Of a stretch of DNA of 64,000 nucleotides, positions 46,279 through 55,032 are shown in pieces. This DNA comes from Proteobacteria bacterium UBA981 (GTDB lineage: Bacteria > Pseudomonadota > Gammaproteobacteria > Ga0077536): positions 186,001 to 250,000 of the forward strand of contig DBBP01000008.1 in assembly GCA_002292285.1 (NCBI GenBank), given 5' to 3'. The position numbers and the translations under genes are program-made. Every line of letters begins with the position of its first letter. Position 1 is the stretch's first letter. The notes below the pieces were generated by a model. It ran no database searches. It was not told the origin of the DNA and saw only the letters and a program-made list of their open reading frames with translations.

Positions 46279-47160
46279 TTACTGATCAAGGCCTGCTTCG
46301 GCGCGAATATCGACGGCAATGGCAGTCCAGTCCAGCTCGCCAAGCCCATGGGCGATGGCTTGCTCGAAGCGATTTTCCATCAATTTCGCGAGGCGCATCT
46401 CAGCGTTATATTCAGCAGCGTTGGCCAACGCCAGTCGAATGTCCTTCAGGCCGAGTTCGAGTCGGAATCCCGCAGTCTGCCAGTTCTGATTGACCACTTG
46501 TCGGCCATAATTTTTATACAGCGGACAAGCGAACGCGCTCTGCGCCATCATCTCGTAAAAGGCATGGGGGTCGAGACCGCTTTTCTCCACCACAGAGAAC
46601 GCTTCCGCCATCGCCTCAACGGCCGAAGAAATCAAAAAGTTGAAGTTGATTTTTGCGACATTCGCGTTGCCCGGAACATTGCCAAAATCGAAAATCTTTT
46701 GGCCGAGCGCCTGCACGACGTCCTGAATTCGGGCTTTTGCTGCCGCGTCGCCCGCCATAATGAATGAGGCCAGGCGCCCCGCTACTGCATCCGGTCGCCC
46801 AAGTACAGGAACGCCCAGATAACTTGCGCCCACAGCATTATGTGACGCATCGAGCGTCGCTGCACATGACGCTGATATGGTGCTCATTGAGGCATGCACG
46901 GCGCCGCTACCGAGTGCAGCCAGCACGCTACCGTCACCAAATACCGCCTCGAGCGCTGCGTCATCTGCGAGGCAACTGAAAAGCACCCCGCCCGTTTCAC
47001 ACACACTGGCGGCGGTGGGGCAGTTGCGTGCACCGACTCGCTCGAGTGCCGAGGCTTTCTCCGGACTGCGGTTCCACACCGCTACCTCGTGGCCGTCTTC
47101 GATAAGATTCTCAATCATGGGTGAGGCCATCAGGCCTGCCCCGATGTAGCCGATTTTCAT
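46279..47160 (-). CDS. Beta-hydroxyacid dehydrogenase family protein (3-hydroxyisobutyrate dehydrogenase-like)
   Basis: 293 residues. Rossmann start MKIGYIGAGLMASPMIENLI, then VAVWNRSPEKASALERVGAR, the mobile GAVHASMSTIS (Ser-Thr-like substrate loop) and the Lys motif NVAKINFNFLIS. These are the four signature blocks of the family; NADPH preference suggested by NRS. Likely reduces or oxidises a short hydroxyacid. AGGAGA just upstream of the ATG. Stand-alone, ending before the convergent DUF2461 start region. Confidence 0.88.
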   Translation of the reverse strand: MKIGYIGAGLMASPMIENLIEDGHEVAVWNRSPEKASALERVGARNCPTAASVCETGGVLFSCLADDAALEAVFGDGSVLAALGSGAVHASMSTISASCAATLDASHNAVGASYLGVPVLGRPDAVAGRLASFIMAGDAAAKARIQDVVQALGQKIFDFGNVPGNANVAKINFNFLISSAVEAMAEAFSVVEKSGLDPHAFYEMMAQSAFACPLYKNYGRQVVNQNWQTAGFRLELGLKDIRLALANAAEYNAEMRLAKLMENRFEQAIAHGLGELDWTAIAVDIRAEAGLDQ

Positions 47161-47775
47161 CGCATCTCCTTATTGTTCGGGACGTGGACACCCTCGCCCG
47201 ATATAGGACTCGGTCGGTCGTATTCTGTCAATGCAGAACGCGCAGATGCGACGCAAATGGAACTGCGGCGCCTAGGGGTGCGGGAAACCGGTTTCTGCCA
47301 GGCCGCGAGCCTTCAATTCTTCGAAACGGCCGCCTTTATCGACCGCCGGATGCTCGGCACAGCTTGCCGCGACTTCTACGCGCAAGCCAGTCGTGGCGCT
47401 CTCGTTCTTCACGTCGTGTTCATCAACGACGCTGCTATAGCAGCGAGCGCGTGCCACGCTGACAGGTCGGTTGCGGACGTCGAGTGCCACTTCAAGGAGG
47501 ACACTAGGCTGCATCGCACAGCTGCTTTGCTGCGGACATCCAAAATCGCAATCCCGACACCTGATCACGACGAGCTGGTACCCGTTATGTTATTTGCTTC
47601 GCGACGTCGCTCATTACAGGTCCGGGCCTCACGTCCCTCGCCGGCCTTATCCGAATCTCGCGTGCCTGGCGATGAACGGCCCGAGGCCCGATTATGCTCG
47701 CGCGCATCAACCCGCGTTATTATCCTCTGGCGCCCGGCGATCCGCCTCGCAAGCCGGCCACGACAGGAGTTCATG
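47161..47775. other. 615-base stretch without a convincing gene
   Basis: Lies between the divergent 3-HIBDH-like gene and the EthD protein. A long plus-strand frame from 47173 runs into the EthD gene, but its first 200 codons are basic, low-complexity-like and match no family. A minus-strand frame (47272-47568, GTG start) encodes a short Cys-containing peptide; neither looks real. The last bases contain the EthD ribosome site. Confidence 0.45.
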
Positions 47776-48498
47776 ATGGACGATTCCGCGCTGATCCTCT
47801 TTCCACTATATCGTTGGGCCGGCACGACGCCTGAGCAATTCCGCGATCATTACATCAACGTGCACTCGGAGCTCGGTAAACGCCTCGGGGTCACTTGGTA
47901 CGAGACGTTCATGAACGTCAATCCGAACCGCGAATGGCCGGTTTTCGGCGACCCACTGCCGGACGCCTTTACGATCATGATGTTTCCCTCTGCCGAGGTG
48001 CTTGCTGGCATGCGCGAGAGCGCGGTGTGGCAGAACGAGATACTTCCCGATACCGCCGGCTTCGTTAGCCACGCGCCGGTTGCGGAAGTCGATCGCTATA
48101 GCTGGATCCCGGAACCCGCGCGTGCCGGTCGTGCTGACGAACCGGTGGTGATGTTTCCAGTCTATCGCTGGCCAGGCACCACGTTCGATGAGTTTCGCGC
48201 GCACTACATTGATGTGCACTCCGGGATCGGTAAGCGCATACCTGGCGTCAATTGGTACGAATCGTTTCTTAATCGCAACGCGCACGCGGAATGGCCCGTA
48301 TTTGGTGCGCCGGTGCCGGATGCCTACGCCCTGATGCGTTTCGACTCTGCCGAGGCGCTCGAAAACGTCAAGAACACACCGGAATGGGACGAAGGCGCGG
48401 AGGACGATATCGGTTTTTGCAGCCACGCATTGGTGGTGGCTACGCAACGCCACACCTGGGTGCCCTATCCCAGTCGGCGAGCAGCGTTCGCGCCCTGA
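47776..48498 (+). CDS. EthD-like protein, two tandem dimeric alpha-beta barrel domains
   Basis: About 240 residues from ATG 47776 (AGGAG six bases upstream); ATG 47773 is too close. Two repeats: one with FPLYRWAGTTPEQFRDHYIN then VHSELGKRLG, and one with FPVYRWPGTTFDEFRAHYID then VHSGIGKRIP. Each is an EthD-type small barrel, and the repeat likely forms a pseudo-dimer in one chain. EthD helps a cytochrome P450 ether-degrading system in Rhodococcus; other members are of unknown role. Confidence 0.8.
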   Translation: MDDSALILFPLYRWAGTTPEQFRDHYINVHSELGKRLGVTWYETFMNVNPNREWPVFGDPLPDAFTIMMFPSAEVLAGMRESAVWQNEILPDTAGFVSHAPVAEVDRYSWIPEPARAGRADEPVVMFPVYRWPGTTFDEFRAHYIDVHSGIGKRIPGVNWYESFLNRNAHAEWPVFGAPVPDAYALMRFDSAEALENVKNTPEWDEGAEDDIGFCSHALVVATQRHTWVPYPSRRAAFAP

Positions 48499-48669
48499 AT
48501 TTCGCGTTTGAAGCTAATCGAACCGCGCACCAGGAAGTCGATTGGACGCTCCCAACTGGTTTTTTACGCCACGGTGCGGCCTGGACAGGTCAACTGTTCT
48601 CAGCGGCCTAGGCCGCATCCGCTGCGGCGATTAGTATGCCTACTCTGAACCCCACTGAATCCGAGCCCC

Positions 48670-49395
48670 ATGCCCCGTTATCGCCTTGGCTTTTTACTCT
48701 GCGACCATGCCATCGACGTTCTAGCCGAGCGGCACGGTGATTATCCGGAGATGTTCGCAACCGCGTTCGCCGAGGTGAGTGACACCATCGATTGGCTCGT
48801 CTATGACGTAACAGCAGGGGAACTGCCATCGGCGGTCGACGAATGCGATGGTTACCTGATTTCGGGCAGTCGCCACGGCGCCTACGATTGTTTGGCCTGG
48901 ATAGCTCCACTGAGTGATTTCGTCCGTCTTGTAGCGACCAGCAAACGGCCGCTGGTCGGCCTTTGCTTCGGCCACCAGCTCATCGCGCAAGCCTTAGGCG
49001 GCACGGTGCGCAAGTCAGACAAGGGCTGGGGCATCGGCATCCGTTCCTACCTCATTGCAGCGCATGCGGATTGGATGGGCGTGCCGGTTGACAGTATCAC
49101 CCTTCCCGTCTGCCATCAGGATCAGGTTTTAATGCTGCCGCCTGCGGCGACGCGACTCGCGTCAAGTGCGCATTGTGAGAATTTCATGGTCCACTTTGCG
49201 CCGCACGTGCTGGGCATCCAGGGCCACCCGGAGTTTGCACCAGCATTCGTCGGCGAGCTGGTCGAGTGGCGTCGCGAAAAATTACCCGAGACTACTTACC
49301 ACGATGCGCGTGAATCAATCGCGAAAAGTCATGACAATCGCATGGTGAAACGGTGGATTATGCAATTCCTCGGCATCCCGGTTCTGGACCAGTAA
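48670..49395 (+). CDS. Class I glutamine amidotransferase-like protein (first of two)
   Basis: 241 residues. The nucleophile elbow is LVGLCFGHQLIAQALGG (Cys), and GIQGHPEFAPAF supplies the His and Glu of the triad. This is the GuaA-GATase-like single-domain group (YfeJ-type), likely acting in ammonia transfer or hydrolysis of gamma-glutamyl compounds. The TAA stop is followed directly by the next amidotransferase's ATG, so both are on one transcript. Partner enzyme unknown. Confidence 0.88.
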   Translation: MPRYRLGFLLCDHAIDVLAERHGDYPEMFATAFAEVSDTIDWLVYDVTAGELPSAVDECDGYLISGSRHGAYDCLAWIAPLSDFVRLVATSKRPLVGLCFGHQLIAQALGGTVRKSDKGWGIGIRSYLIAAHADWMGVPVDSITLPVCHQDQVLMLPPAATRLASSAHCENFMVHFAPHVLGIQGHPEFAPAFVGELVEWRREKLPETTYHDARESIAKSHDNRMVKRWIMQFLGIPVLDQ

Positions 49396-50118
49396 ATGAC
49401 CAAACGATTTCTTGTTCTGCAACATGTGGCGGTCGAGCATCCGGGGATTTTTCGGCAATTCATGGCTGAGGAATCCATCACATGGGATGCCATTGAGCTC
49501 GATATGGGCGAGGCCCTACCGGATCCGCAGAGCTACCAGGCTTTGGTCGTGATGGGCGGTCCGATGGATGTCTGGGAGGAAGGGAAGTTTCCGTGGCTTG
49601 CTGCCGAAAAGGAATTCATCCGTAGGTGGGTGGAGGAGTTGCAGCGTCCGTTTCTAGGGATTTGTCTCGGCCACCAGTTACTTGCCGCAGCCCTCGGTGG
49701 CGAGGTCGGTAGCGCCGCGCAATCGGAAGTCGGCGTGCTACCTGTTGCTTTGACGAACTCGGGTCGTCGTCACGGATTTTTTCGTGACGCTCCGCCCGAG
49801 TTTGCCTGTCTGCAATGGCACGGCGCTGAGGTGACTCGAGCGCCACTCGATGCGCAAGTGCTGGCGGCATCAGAACATTGCGCCATTCAGGCGCTCGCTT
49901 GTGGCCCGCGTGCGTTCAGTTTTCAATTCCACGTCGAAGTCACCGCGACGACAATTACTGATTGGAGCGTCATCCCGGCCTACGAACAGTCATTGTTCGA
50001 TGCACTCGGAGAAGGCGCCACCGCCCGCCTGCAGGCGGCGGCGACGGATAACATGACAGACTTTAATCAGTTGGCGCGATTGATTTACGACAACTGGCGC
50101 CGCGAAGCATTTCAGTAA
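49396..50118 (+). CDS. Class I glutamine amidotransferase-like protein (second of two)
   Basis: 240 residues, immediately after the previous gene with no spacing. LVVMGGPMDVWEE, FLGICLGHQLLAAALGGEVG (Cys nucleophile) and FSFQFHVEVTATT (His and Glu) form the triad. It is a paralog of the first by fold but clearly divergent from it, so not a recent duplicate. Possible role in gamma-glutamyl cleavage; no partner subunit next door. Confidence 0.88.
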   Translation: MTKRFLVLQHVAVEHPGIFRQFMAEESITWDAIELDMGEALPDPQSYQALVVMGGPMDVWEEGKFPWLAAEKEFIRRWVEELQRPFLGICLGHQLLAAALGGEVGSAAQSEVGVLPVALTNSGRRHGFFRDAPPEFACLQWHGAEVTRAPLDAQVLAASEHCAIQALACGPRAFSFQFHVEVTATTITDWSVIPAYEQSLFDALGEGATARLQAAATDNMTDFNQLARLIYDNWRREAFQ

Positions 50119-50172
50119 ACCGTGCGGCTGTTCTTGAAGCACCCAACTGCTGTGGCCGGCCGTCTGCGGTGC

Positions 50173-51549
50173 TCAAATCGCAAGCGGCAAACTCAATCTC
50201 ACTTTCAGCCCCGGCGCATTGTCTGCAAAGTCGAGCGAGCCACCGTGCAGGCCCACCACTGCTTCTACCAGGCTCAAACCCAATCCGCTGCCCGGTAATG
50301 AGCGGCTGCTGTCCAGGCGCGCGAAGCGCTGCGTCACGCGCTTATGCTCACTACTCGGAATGCCCGGGCCGGCATCGCAGATCTCCAGCCGCAATTGGTC
50401 CCCCCGCACATGAGCATTGACCGCGATGGCGCTGCTGTGAGGTGCGAATTTAATCGCGTTGTCGAGCACGTTGGCGACCGCCTGAAAGAGCAAATTACGG
50501 TCGCCTGTGACACTCACCCCAGGATCGCAATCGCTCACTAAAACCAGATCCTTGTCCTGCGCAATGCCTTGATAAAGCTCAACCGCATCGTCAATCAGCA
50601 CGGGCATGGCGATGCGCTCGAGACTGGCGGCGTAGCTCCCTGACTCGATGCGGGCGATGCGCAGCAAGGCGGAAAACGTTGCCAGCAATTCATCCGCTTC
50701 GGTGACCCCTGCTTCGAGTTCATGTTTAAGGCCTTCCGGGGCCTCGCGCGCCGCAAGTTCGATGCGATTCCGCAAACGCGTGAGGGGCGTGCGCAAATCG
50801 TGCGCAATGTTGTCGGAGACATGTCGCACCGCGCCGACCAGAGATTCGAGGCGTTCGAGCATCTCATTCAGATGCTGCGCCAGCACGTCGAATTCATCGC
50901 CGCTGCCACGCGTTTGCAGACGTCGATCAAGACGACCGTCAATAATCTCTGCCGTAGTCGTTGTAAACGCAGCGATGCGATTCAGTACGCGCGAGCTCAT
51001 AAATACACCCCCCACGGCAGCCAACACCAGGGTCAGCCCGAGGGCAATTAACATGGCGCGATTGAAGATGTGCTTGAGTTGCAAAATCTGACTGGTATTG
51101 CGTGCAACCAGCAGGCGCAAACCGTCGCGCAGCCGATAAACACGCCCACGCGCCGGTAGCGCGATGCCCCCTGCCCGCTCGTGGACGAATTCCACCCAGC
51201 CGTCTGCATCCGCCTGGACGTCGGGCCAGGTACGCAGATTTCCTGCCAGGGGACGATTATCGCGCGAGGCGAACAGGTACAACATGTCGCCGCTGCCATC
51301 GCTGCGGATGCGATGAGCGATAACATTCACGAGGCGATCGAGGCCGTGTTCAATGTATTGTTCGGCGAGGCCGGTAATCTCGGATTTTAGCGTCGCATCG
51401 GTTTCGCGCTCGAGCACGCCTATTGTCGACCAGTAGAAGAACAGCGTGAGCAAACTGAGCGAGATTCCAAACAGCAAGCTGTACGACAAGGTGAGCTGAA
51501 AGGTATTGGTGCGCACTAACGCACTGAGTCGCTTGGACATCACTGCCAT
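50173..51549 (-). CDS. Membrane sensor histidine kinase
   Basis: 458 residues. Two membrane segments (about residues 18-38 and 165-190) flank a periplasmic domain, followed by a HAMP-type linker (SSRVLNRIAAFTTTTAEIID), HisKA with DNIAHDLRTPLTRLRNRIEL (His) and HATPase with ICDAGPGIP. It starts 3 bases after the stop of the response-regulator gene (co-transcribed). Signal unknown. Confidence 0.92.
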   Translation of the reverse strand: MAVMSKRLSALVRTNTFQLTLSYSLLFGISLSLLTLFFYWSTIGVLERETDATLKSEITGLAEQYIEHGLDRLVNVIAHRIRSDGSGDMLYLFASRDNRPLAGNLRTWPDVQADADGWVEFVHERAGGIALPARGRVYRLRDGLRLLVARNTSQILQLKHIFNRAMLIALGLTLVLAAVGGVFMSSRVLNRIAAFTTTTAEIIDGRLDRRLQTRGSGDEFDVLAQHLNEMLERLESLVGAVRHVSDNIAHDLRTPLTRLRNRIELAAREAPEGLKHELEAGVTEADELLATFSALLRIARIESGSYAASLERIAMPVLIDDAVELYQGIAQDKDLVLVSDCDPGVSVTGDRNLLFQAVANVLDNAIKFAPHSSAIAVNAHVRGDQLRLEICDAGPGIPSSEHKRVTQRFARLDSSRSLPGSGLGLSLVEAVVGLHGGSLDFADNAPGLKVRLSLPLAI

Positions 51550-51552
51550 GAC

Positions 51553-52227
51553 TCAGGCTACCGCCAGGCGGTAGCCTGCGCCGCGTACAGTGTGTAGCAA
51601 TTGACGCTCGAAGCCCTTGTCAATTTTTGCGCGTAGGCGACTGACATGCACATCGATGACGTTGGTTTGCGGATCGAAGTGATAGTCCCAGACGTGTTCC
51701 AGCAACATGGTTCGGGTCACCACCTGGCCGGCGTGACGCATCAGATATTCGAGCAAGCGAAATTCGCGAGGCTGCAATTCGATGAGGCGCTCGCCGCGCT
51801 TGACGTGCCGCGCGATCAAATCCATCTGGAGGTCTGCAAGCGTTAATGTCGTGGTCGGTGCATCGGGTACGTGTCGTCGTATCAAGGCATCAACGCGCGC
51901 TTCAAGTTCGCTAAAGGCAAAAGGTTTGGCGAGATAGTCGTCACCTCCGGCGCGCAGTCCTTCAACCCGTTGATCGACCTCACCCAAAGCACTAAGGATG
52001 AGCACTGGCACATGATTGTCCGATGCCCGTAACGTGCGCACGACAGTTAATCCGTCGACCTCCGGCAACATGCGATCGAGGACGATGAGGTCAAACTCAA
52101 CCGTGCTCGCGAGCAGCAAGCCGTCGCGACCGTTATCGGCCACATCGACGCTGTGGCCGGCTTGCTTTAGACCGTTAGCTACGAACTCGCGCGTGTCTCG
52201 GTCGTCTTCTACGATTAGCAGATGCAA
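51553..52227 (-). CDS. OmpR-family response regulator
   Basis: 224 residues. Receiver with LIVEDDRDTREFVANGLKQA, phosphoacceptor Asp in LIVLDRMLPEVDG and Lys in LAKPFAFSEL, then a winged-helix DNA-binding domain with RGERLIELQPREFRLLEYLM and VHVSRLRAKIDKGFERQLLH. First gene of a kinase-regulator pair. Divergently faces the HtrA protease, so it may regulate it; inferred from position only. Confidence 0.94.
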   Translation of the reverse strand: MHLLIVEDDRDTREFVANGLKQAGHSVDVADNGRDGLLLASTVEFDLIVLDRMLPEVDGLTVVRTLRASDNHVPVLILSALGEVDQRVEGLRAGGDDYLAKPFAFSELEARVDALIRRHVPDAPTTTLTLADLQMDLIARHVKRGERLIELQPREFRLLEYLMRHAGQVVTRTMLLEHVWDYHFDPQTNVIDVHVSRLRAKIDKGFERQLLHTVRGAGYRLAVA

Positions 52228-52292
52228 CAGCGTTCCTTATCCCTGACTCGCGGATAAACAGTGGCGCCATTATCGCCTGTGCTCCAGGCGCG

Positions 52293-52314
52293 AGCATTAC
52301 CAAAATTTAATGCT
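52293..52314. promoter_or_regulatory. 7-bp inverted repeat AGCATTA-N8-TAATGCT between regulator and protease genes
   Basis: A perfect palindrome inside the 157-base divergent intergenic region between the OmpR-type regulator and the HtrA-like protease. A candidate operator for either gene. OmpR-type regulators more often use direct repeats, so this may instead serve another factor. Confidence 0.35.
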
Positions 52315-52384
52315 TTAGAAAGGACGATGTAATCAGGCTCCCCGTAGCCTATGCAGTCATTAATCAGCCACTGAGGAGCGCAGC

Positions 52385-53878
52385 ATGAAAGCAGTCACAT
52401 CCAGGCAGAACTATTTGCGAAACGGCGCGATCGTGGCGCTCCCCGTGCTACTCGGGGTGCTTGCTATCAATGCGCGGCCATTTGCGGCGATGCCACCGCT
52501 CTCAACGCCAACGGCTGTGTTTGAGCGCGTCCAGTTTGCCGATGTTATCGAAGCAACGCAGCCGGCGGTGGTGCAAATTGCGGTGACTAAAGTTGGCGGG
52601 CAGTTTGCCCAAAGAGGCCGCCCTGATGCCCAGTCTGGCAACCGGGCTTTTGAGGAATTCATGCGCCGCTTCGGTGGCCGCCCATTTAAAGGCATGCCTC
52701 GCTCCGGCCGGGCGGAACCGGTACAGGGTGTCGGTTCAGGATTTTTGATCGACGCCGATGGCTATATCGTGACCAACAACCACGTTATCGATGGTGCTAC
52801 CGATATCACCGTGACCTTGCAGGATGGCCGCGAAATGGCTGCTGTTCAGGTCGGTATCGATGCGCAGACTGATTTAGCCTTACTCAAGGTCGAGGGTGAA
52901 AACCTGCCTTATGTGGCATTCGGCGACTCGGACCGGACTCGGGTCGGGGATTGGGTCGTCGCTATCGGCAGCCCATTCGGATTTGGCGGCAGCGTCACGG
53001 CCGGCATTGTTTCAGCACGCGGGCGCGATATCCGCTCGGGCCCTTACGACGATTACCTGCAAATCGATGCGCCAATCAATAGCGGCAACTCAGGCGGGCC
53101 AATTATTGACGCCAATGGGCAGGTCGTTGGGGTAAACACAGCAATCTACTCCCCCAATGGCGGCAATATTGGTATCGGCTTCGCGATTCCTTCGGCAGAA
53201 GCTGAACGCGTCGTTAGTCAATTGAAAAACAATGGCGCGGTCACCCGCGGACGTCTGGGCGTACAGATTCAATCCATCACCGACGACGTCGCCGCTGCTC
53301 TGGGTTTGCCGGATAGTCAAGGTGCACTGGTTGCGGAAGTCGTGCCCGAGGGTGCTGCGGCACGCGCGGGAATTCGGGCCGGGGACGTGATCAGGCGCTA
53401 CGCTGGGGCCGCAATCGAAGAGCCACGCGATCTGAGCAAGGCAGTCGCACGAACCGAGCCAGGTAGCCGAACCGCGCTCGAAGTGTTTCGCAATAGTCGC
53501 ACAGAGCAGCTCGTAGCAACCATCGACAAACACACCGAAGTCGCAGCATTCGCCCCCGCGAAGCGCAGCGACAAGGCGACTGAAGATGCACTGGGACTTG
53601 GACTCGCGCTCGGTTCACTGTCACAGGAATCGCGTCGAAAAATGCGTCTGGATGAGGATGTCGAGGGGGCCTTGGTGCTTGGCATCAAGGCCGGTGGTGT
53701 GGCCGAGTCGGGCGGAATCCGCCCTGGCGATGTCATCGTGCAAATCGACCAGGTTGAGATTGCCGATGCAGCAGCGGCAGAACAGGCGCTCGCGAATGCG
53801 AAACAGGAAAAACGGCCTTCCATCGTTCTCATTCGTCGCGGTGATGAGCAGTTCTTCACCACCATGAAAGTGGTCTGA
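52385..53878 (+). CDS. DegQ/HtrA-type periplasmic serine endoprotease (Do)
   Basis: 497 residues. Signal/anchor at the N terminus, then the trypsin-like domain with YIVTNNHVIDGA (His), QTDLALLKVEGE (Asp) and NSGNSGGPIIDANG (Ser); two C-terminal PDZ domains starting around GRLGVQIQSITDDVAAALGL and LVLGIKAGGVAESGGI. The loop before the catalytic domain is Gly/Arg-rich (QFAQRGRPDAQSGN). Degrades misfolded envelope proteins. GAGGAG precedes ATG 52385. Divergent from a two-component system. Confidence 0.94.
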   Translation: MKAVTSRQNYLRNGAIVALPVLLGVLAINARPFAAMPPLSTPTAVFERVQFADVIEATQPAVVQIAVTKVGGQFAQRGRPDAQSGNRAFEEFMRRFGGRPFKGMPRSGRAEPVQGVGSGFLIDADGYIVTNNHVIDGATDITVTLQDGREMAAVQVGIDAQTDLALLKVEGENLPYVAFGDSDRTRVGDWVVAIGSPFGFGGSVTAGIVSARGRDIRSGPYDDYLQIDAPINSGNSGGPIIDANGQVVGVNTAIYSPNGGNIGIGFAIPSAEAERVVSQLKNNGAVTRGRLGVQIQSITDDVAAALGLPDSQGALVAEVVPEGAAARAGIRAGDVIRRYAGAAIEEPRDLSKAVARTEPGSRTALEVFRNSRTEQLVATIDKHTEVAAFAPAKRSDKATEDALGLGLALGSLSQESRRKMRLDEDVEGALVLGIKAGGVAESGGIRPGDVIVQIDQVEIADAAAAEQALANAKQEKRPSIVLIRRGDEQFFTTMKVV

Positions 53879-53934
53879 ACCTCCCAACAGGCATCCGGAC
53901 CGCGACTGGATGTCTGCGCCACTCCCAAGGCGTT

Positions 53935-53960
53935 GCCCCGGCTCGTGCCGGGGCTTTTCT
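53935..53960 (+). terminator. Intrinsic terminator after the protease gene
   Basis: GCCCCGGC, TCGT loop, GCCGGGGC, then TTTTCT. An 8-bp perfect GC stem with a T-run on the plus strand, 57 bases after the HtrA stop and just before the convergent cysteine synthase stop. Confidence 0.9.
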
Positions 53961-53962
53961 AA

Positions 53963-54919
53963 TTACGCTTCGATGTCTTCAAATAACACGCTGGAAAGGT
54001 AGCGTTCGCCGCCGTCTGGAAGGATGACCACAATCGTCTTGCCGGCAAACTCAGCTTGCTGGCTGATGCGGGCCGCCACAGCGGCCGCAGCACCACACGA
54101 AATGCCACTCAGGATGCCTTCTTCGGTCGCCAGACGACGCGCCATCGTGACGGCCTCTTCGTTGCTGATGGTCTCAATCCGGTCCACCAGCGACATATCG
54201 AGCGCGCCCGGAATAAACCCGGCGCCAATGCCCTGGATTTTGTGCGGTGCGGGTTTCAATTCCTGACCGGCGCGCGATTGGGTCATGATTGGGCTCGCTT
54301 CCGGCTCAATCGCCACGCTGGTAATCGCTTTGCCGCAGGTATTTTTGATGTAACGCGAGATACCCGTAATAGTGCCGCCGGTCCCCACGCCGGAAATTAA
54401 AACGTCAATCTGGCCGTCAGTTTGCTGCCAGATTTCCGGCCCGGTGGTTTTTTCATGGATGGCCGGATTGGCCGGATTCTCGAACTGCTGTGGCATGTAG
54501 CGTTTGGCAGGATCGGCCGCGACTAGTTCTTCGGCCTTCGCTATGGCGCCTTTCATACCCTTCGCCGCTTCGGTCAGAACCAGGTTGGCGCCGAAAGCCT
54601 TAAGTACTTTGCGTCGCTCGATACTCATCGATTCGGGCATGGTCAGAGTCAATTTATATCCGCGCGCGGCGCACACGTAAGCTAGCGCAATCCCGGTGTT
54701 GCCACTGGTGGGTTCGACGACCTCAATGCCTGGTTTAAGCAAGCCTTTTTCTTCAGCATCCCAAATCATCGCAGCGCCAATACGGCATTTGACGGAATAA
54801 GCCGGGTTGCGTCCCTCAATCTTGGCTAACACGGTGGCCTGATTCGTATCGACGACCCGATTCAGGCGAACCATCGGGGTATTGCCAATCGATAATGAGT
54901 TGTCGTTGAAATAGTCCAT
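53963..54919 (-). CDS. cysK: Cysteine synthase A
   Basis: 318 residues. Fold type II PLP enzyme with Lys in ARNPAYSVKCRIG-like NPAYSVKCRIGAAM, substrate loop EPTSGNTGIALAYVCAARGY and phosphate cradle GVGTGGTITGISRY. The C terminus ends with VVILPDGGERYLSSVLFED, normal for CysK. Makes L-cysteine from O-acetylserine and sulfide. A ribosome site AGAAGG lies before the ATG at 54919. Alone in its unit. Confidence 0.94.
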   Translation of the reverse strand: MDYFNDNSLSIGNTPMVRLNRVVDTNQATVLAKIEGRNPAYSVKCRIGAAMIWDAEEKGLLKPGIEVVEPTSGNTGIALAYVCAARGYKLTLTMPESMSIERRKVLKAFGANLVLTEAAKGMKGAIAKAEELVAADPAKRYMPQQFENPANPAIHEKTTGPEIWQQTDGQIDVLISGVGTGGTITGISRYIKNTCGKAITSVAIEPEASPIMTQSRAGQELKPAPHKIQGIGAGFIPGALDMSLVDRIETISNEEAVTMARRLATEEGILSGISCGAAAAVAARISQQAEFAGKTIVVILPDGGERYLSSVLFEDIEA

Positions 54920-55032
54920 GGGCGTTTACCTTCTGTTTGCAATCGTTGTGTTGAGCTTGCCAGGCAACCTCGACGTTTTTAGGACGTTCCTGCCACCGGC
55001 CTGAGGCCAGCGCTGGCGAATATCGTCGACGT

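Noticed and set aside
47173..47772. N-terminal extension of the EthD protein
   Set aside because: The frame is open, but its sequence is unlike the family and AGGAG sits just before ATG 47776.
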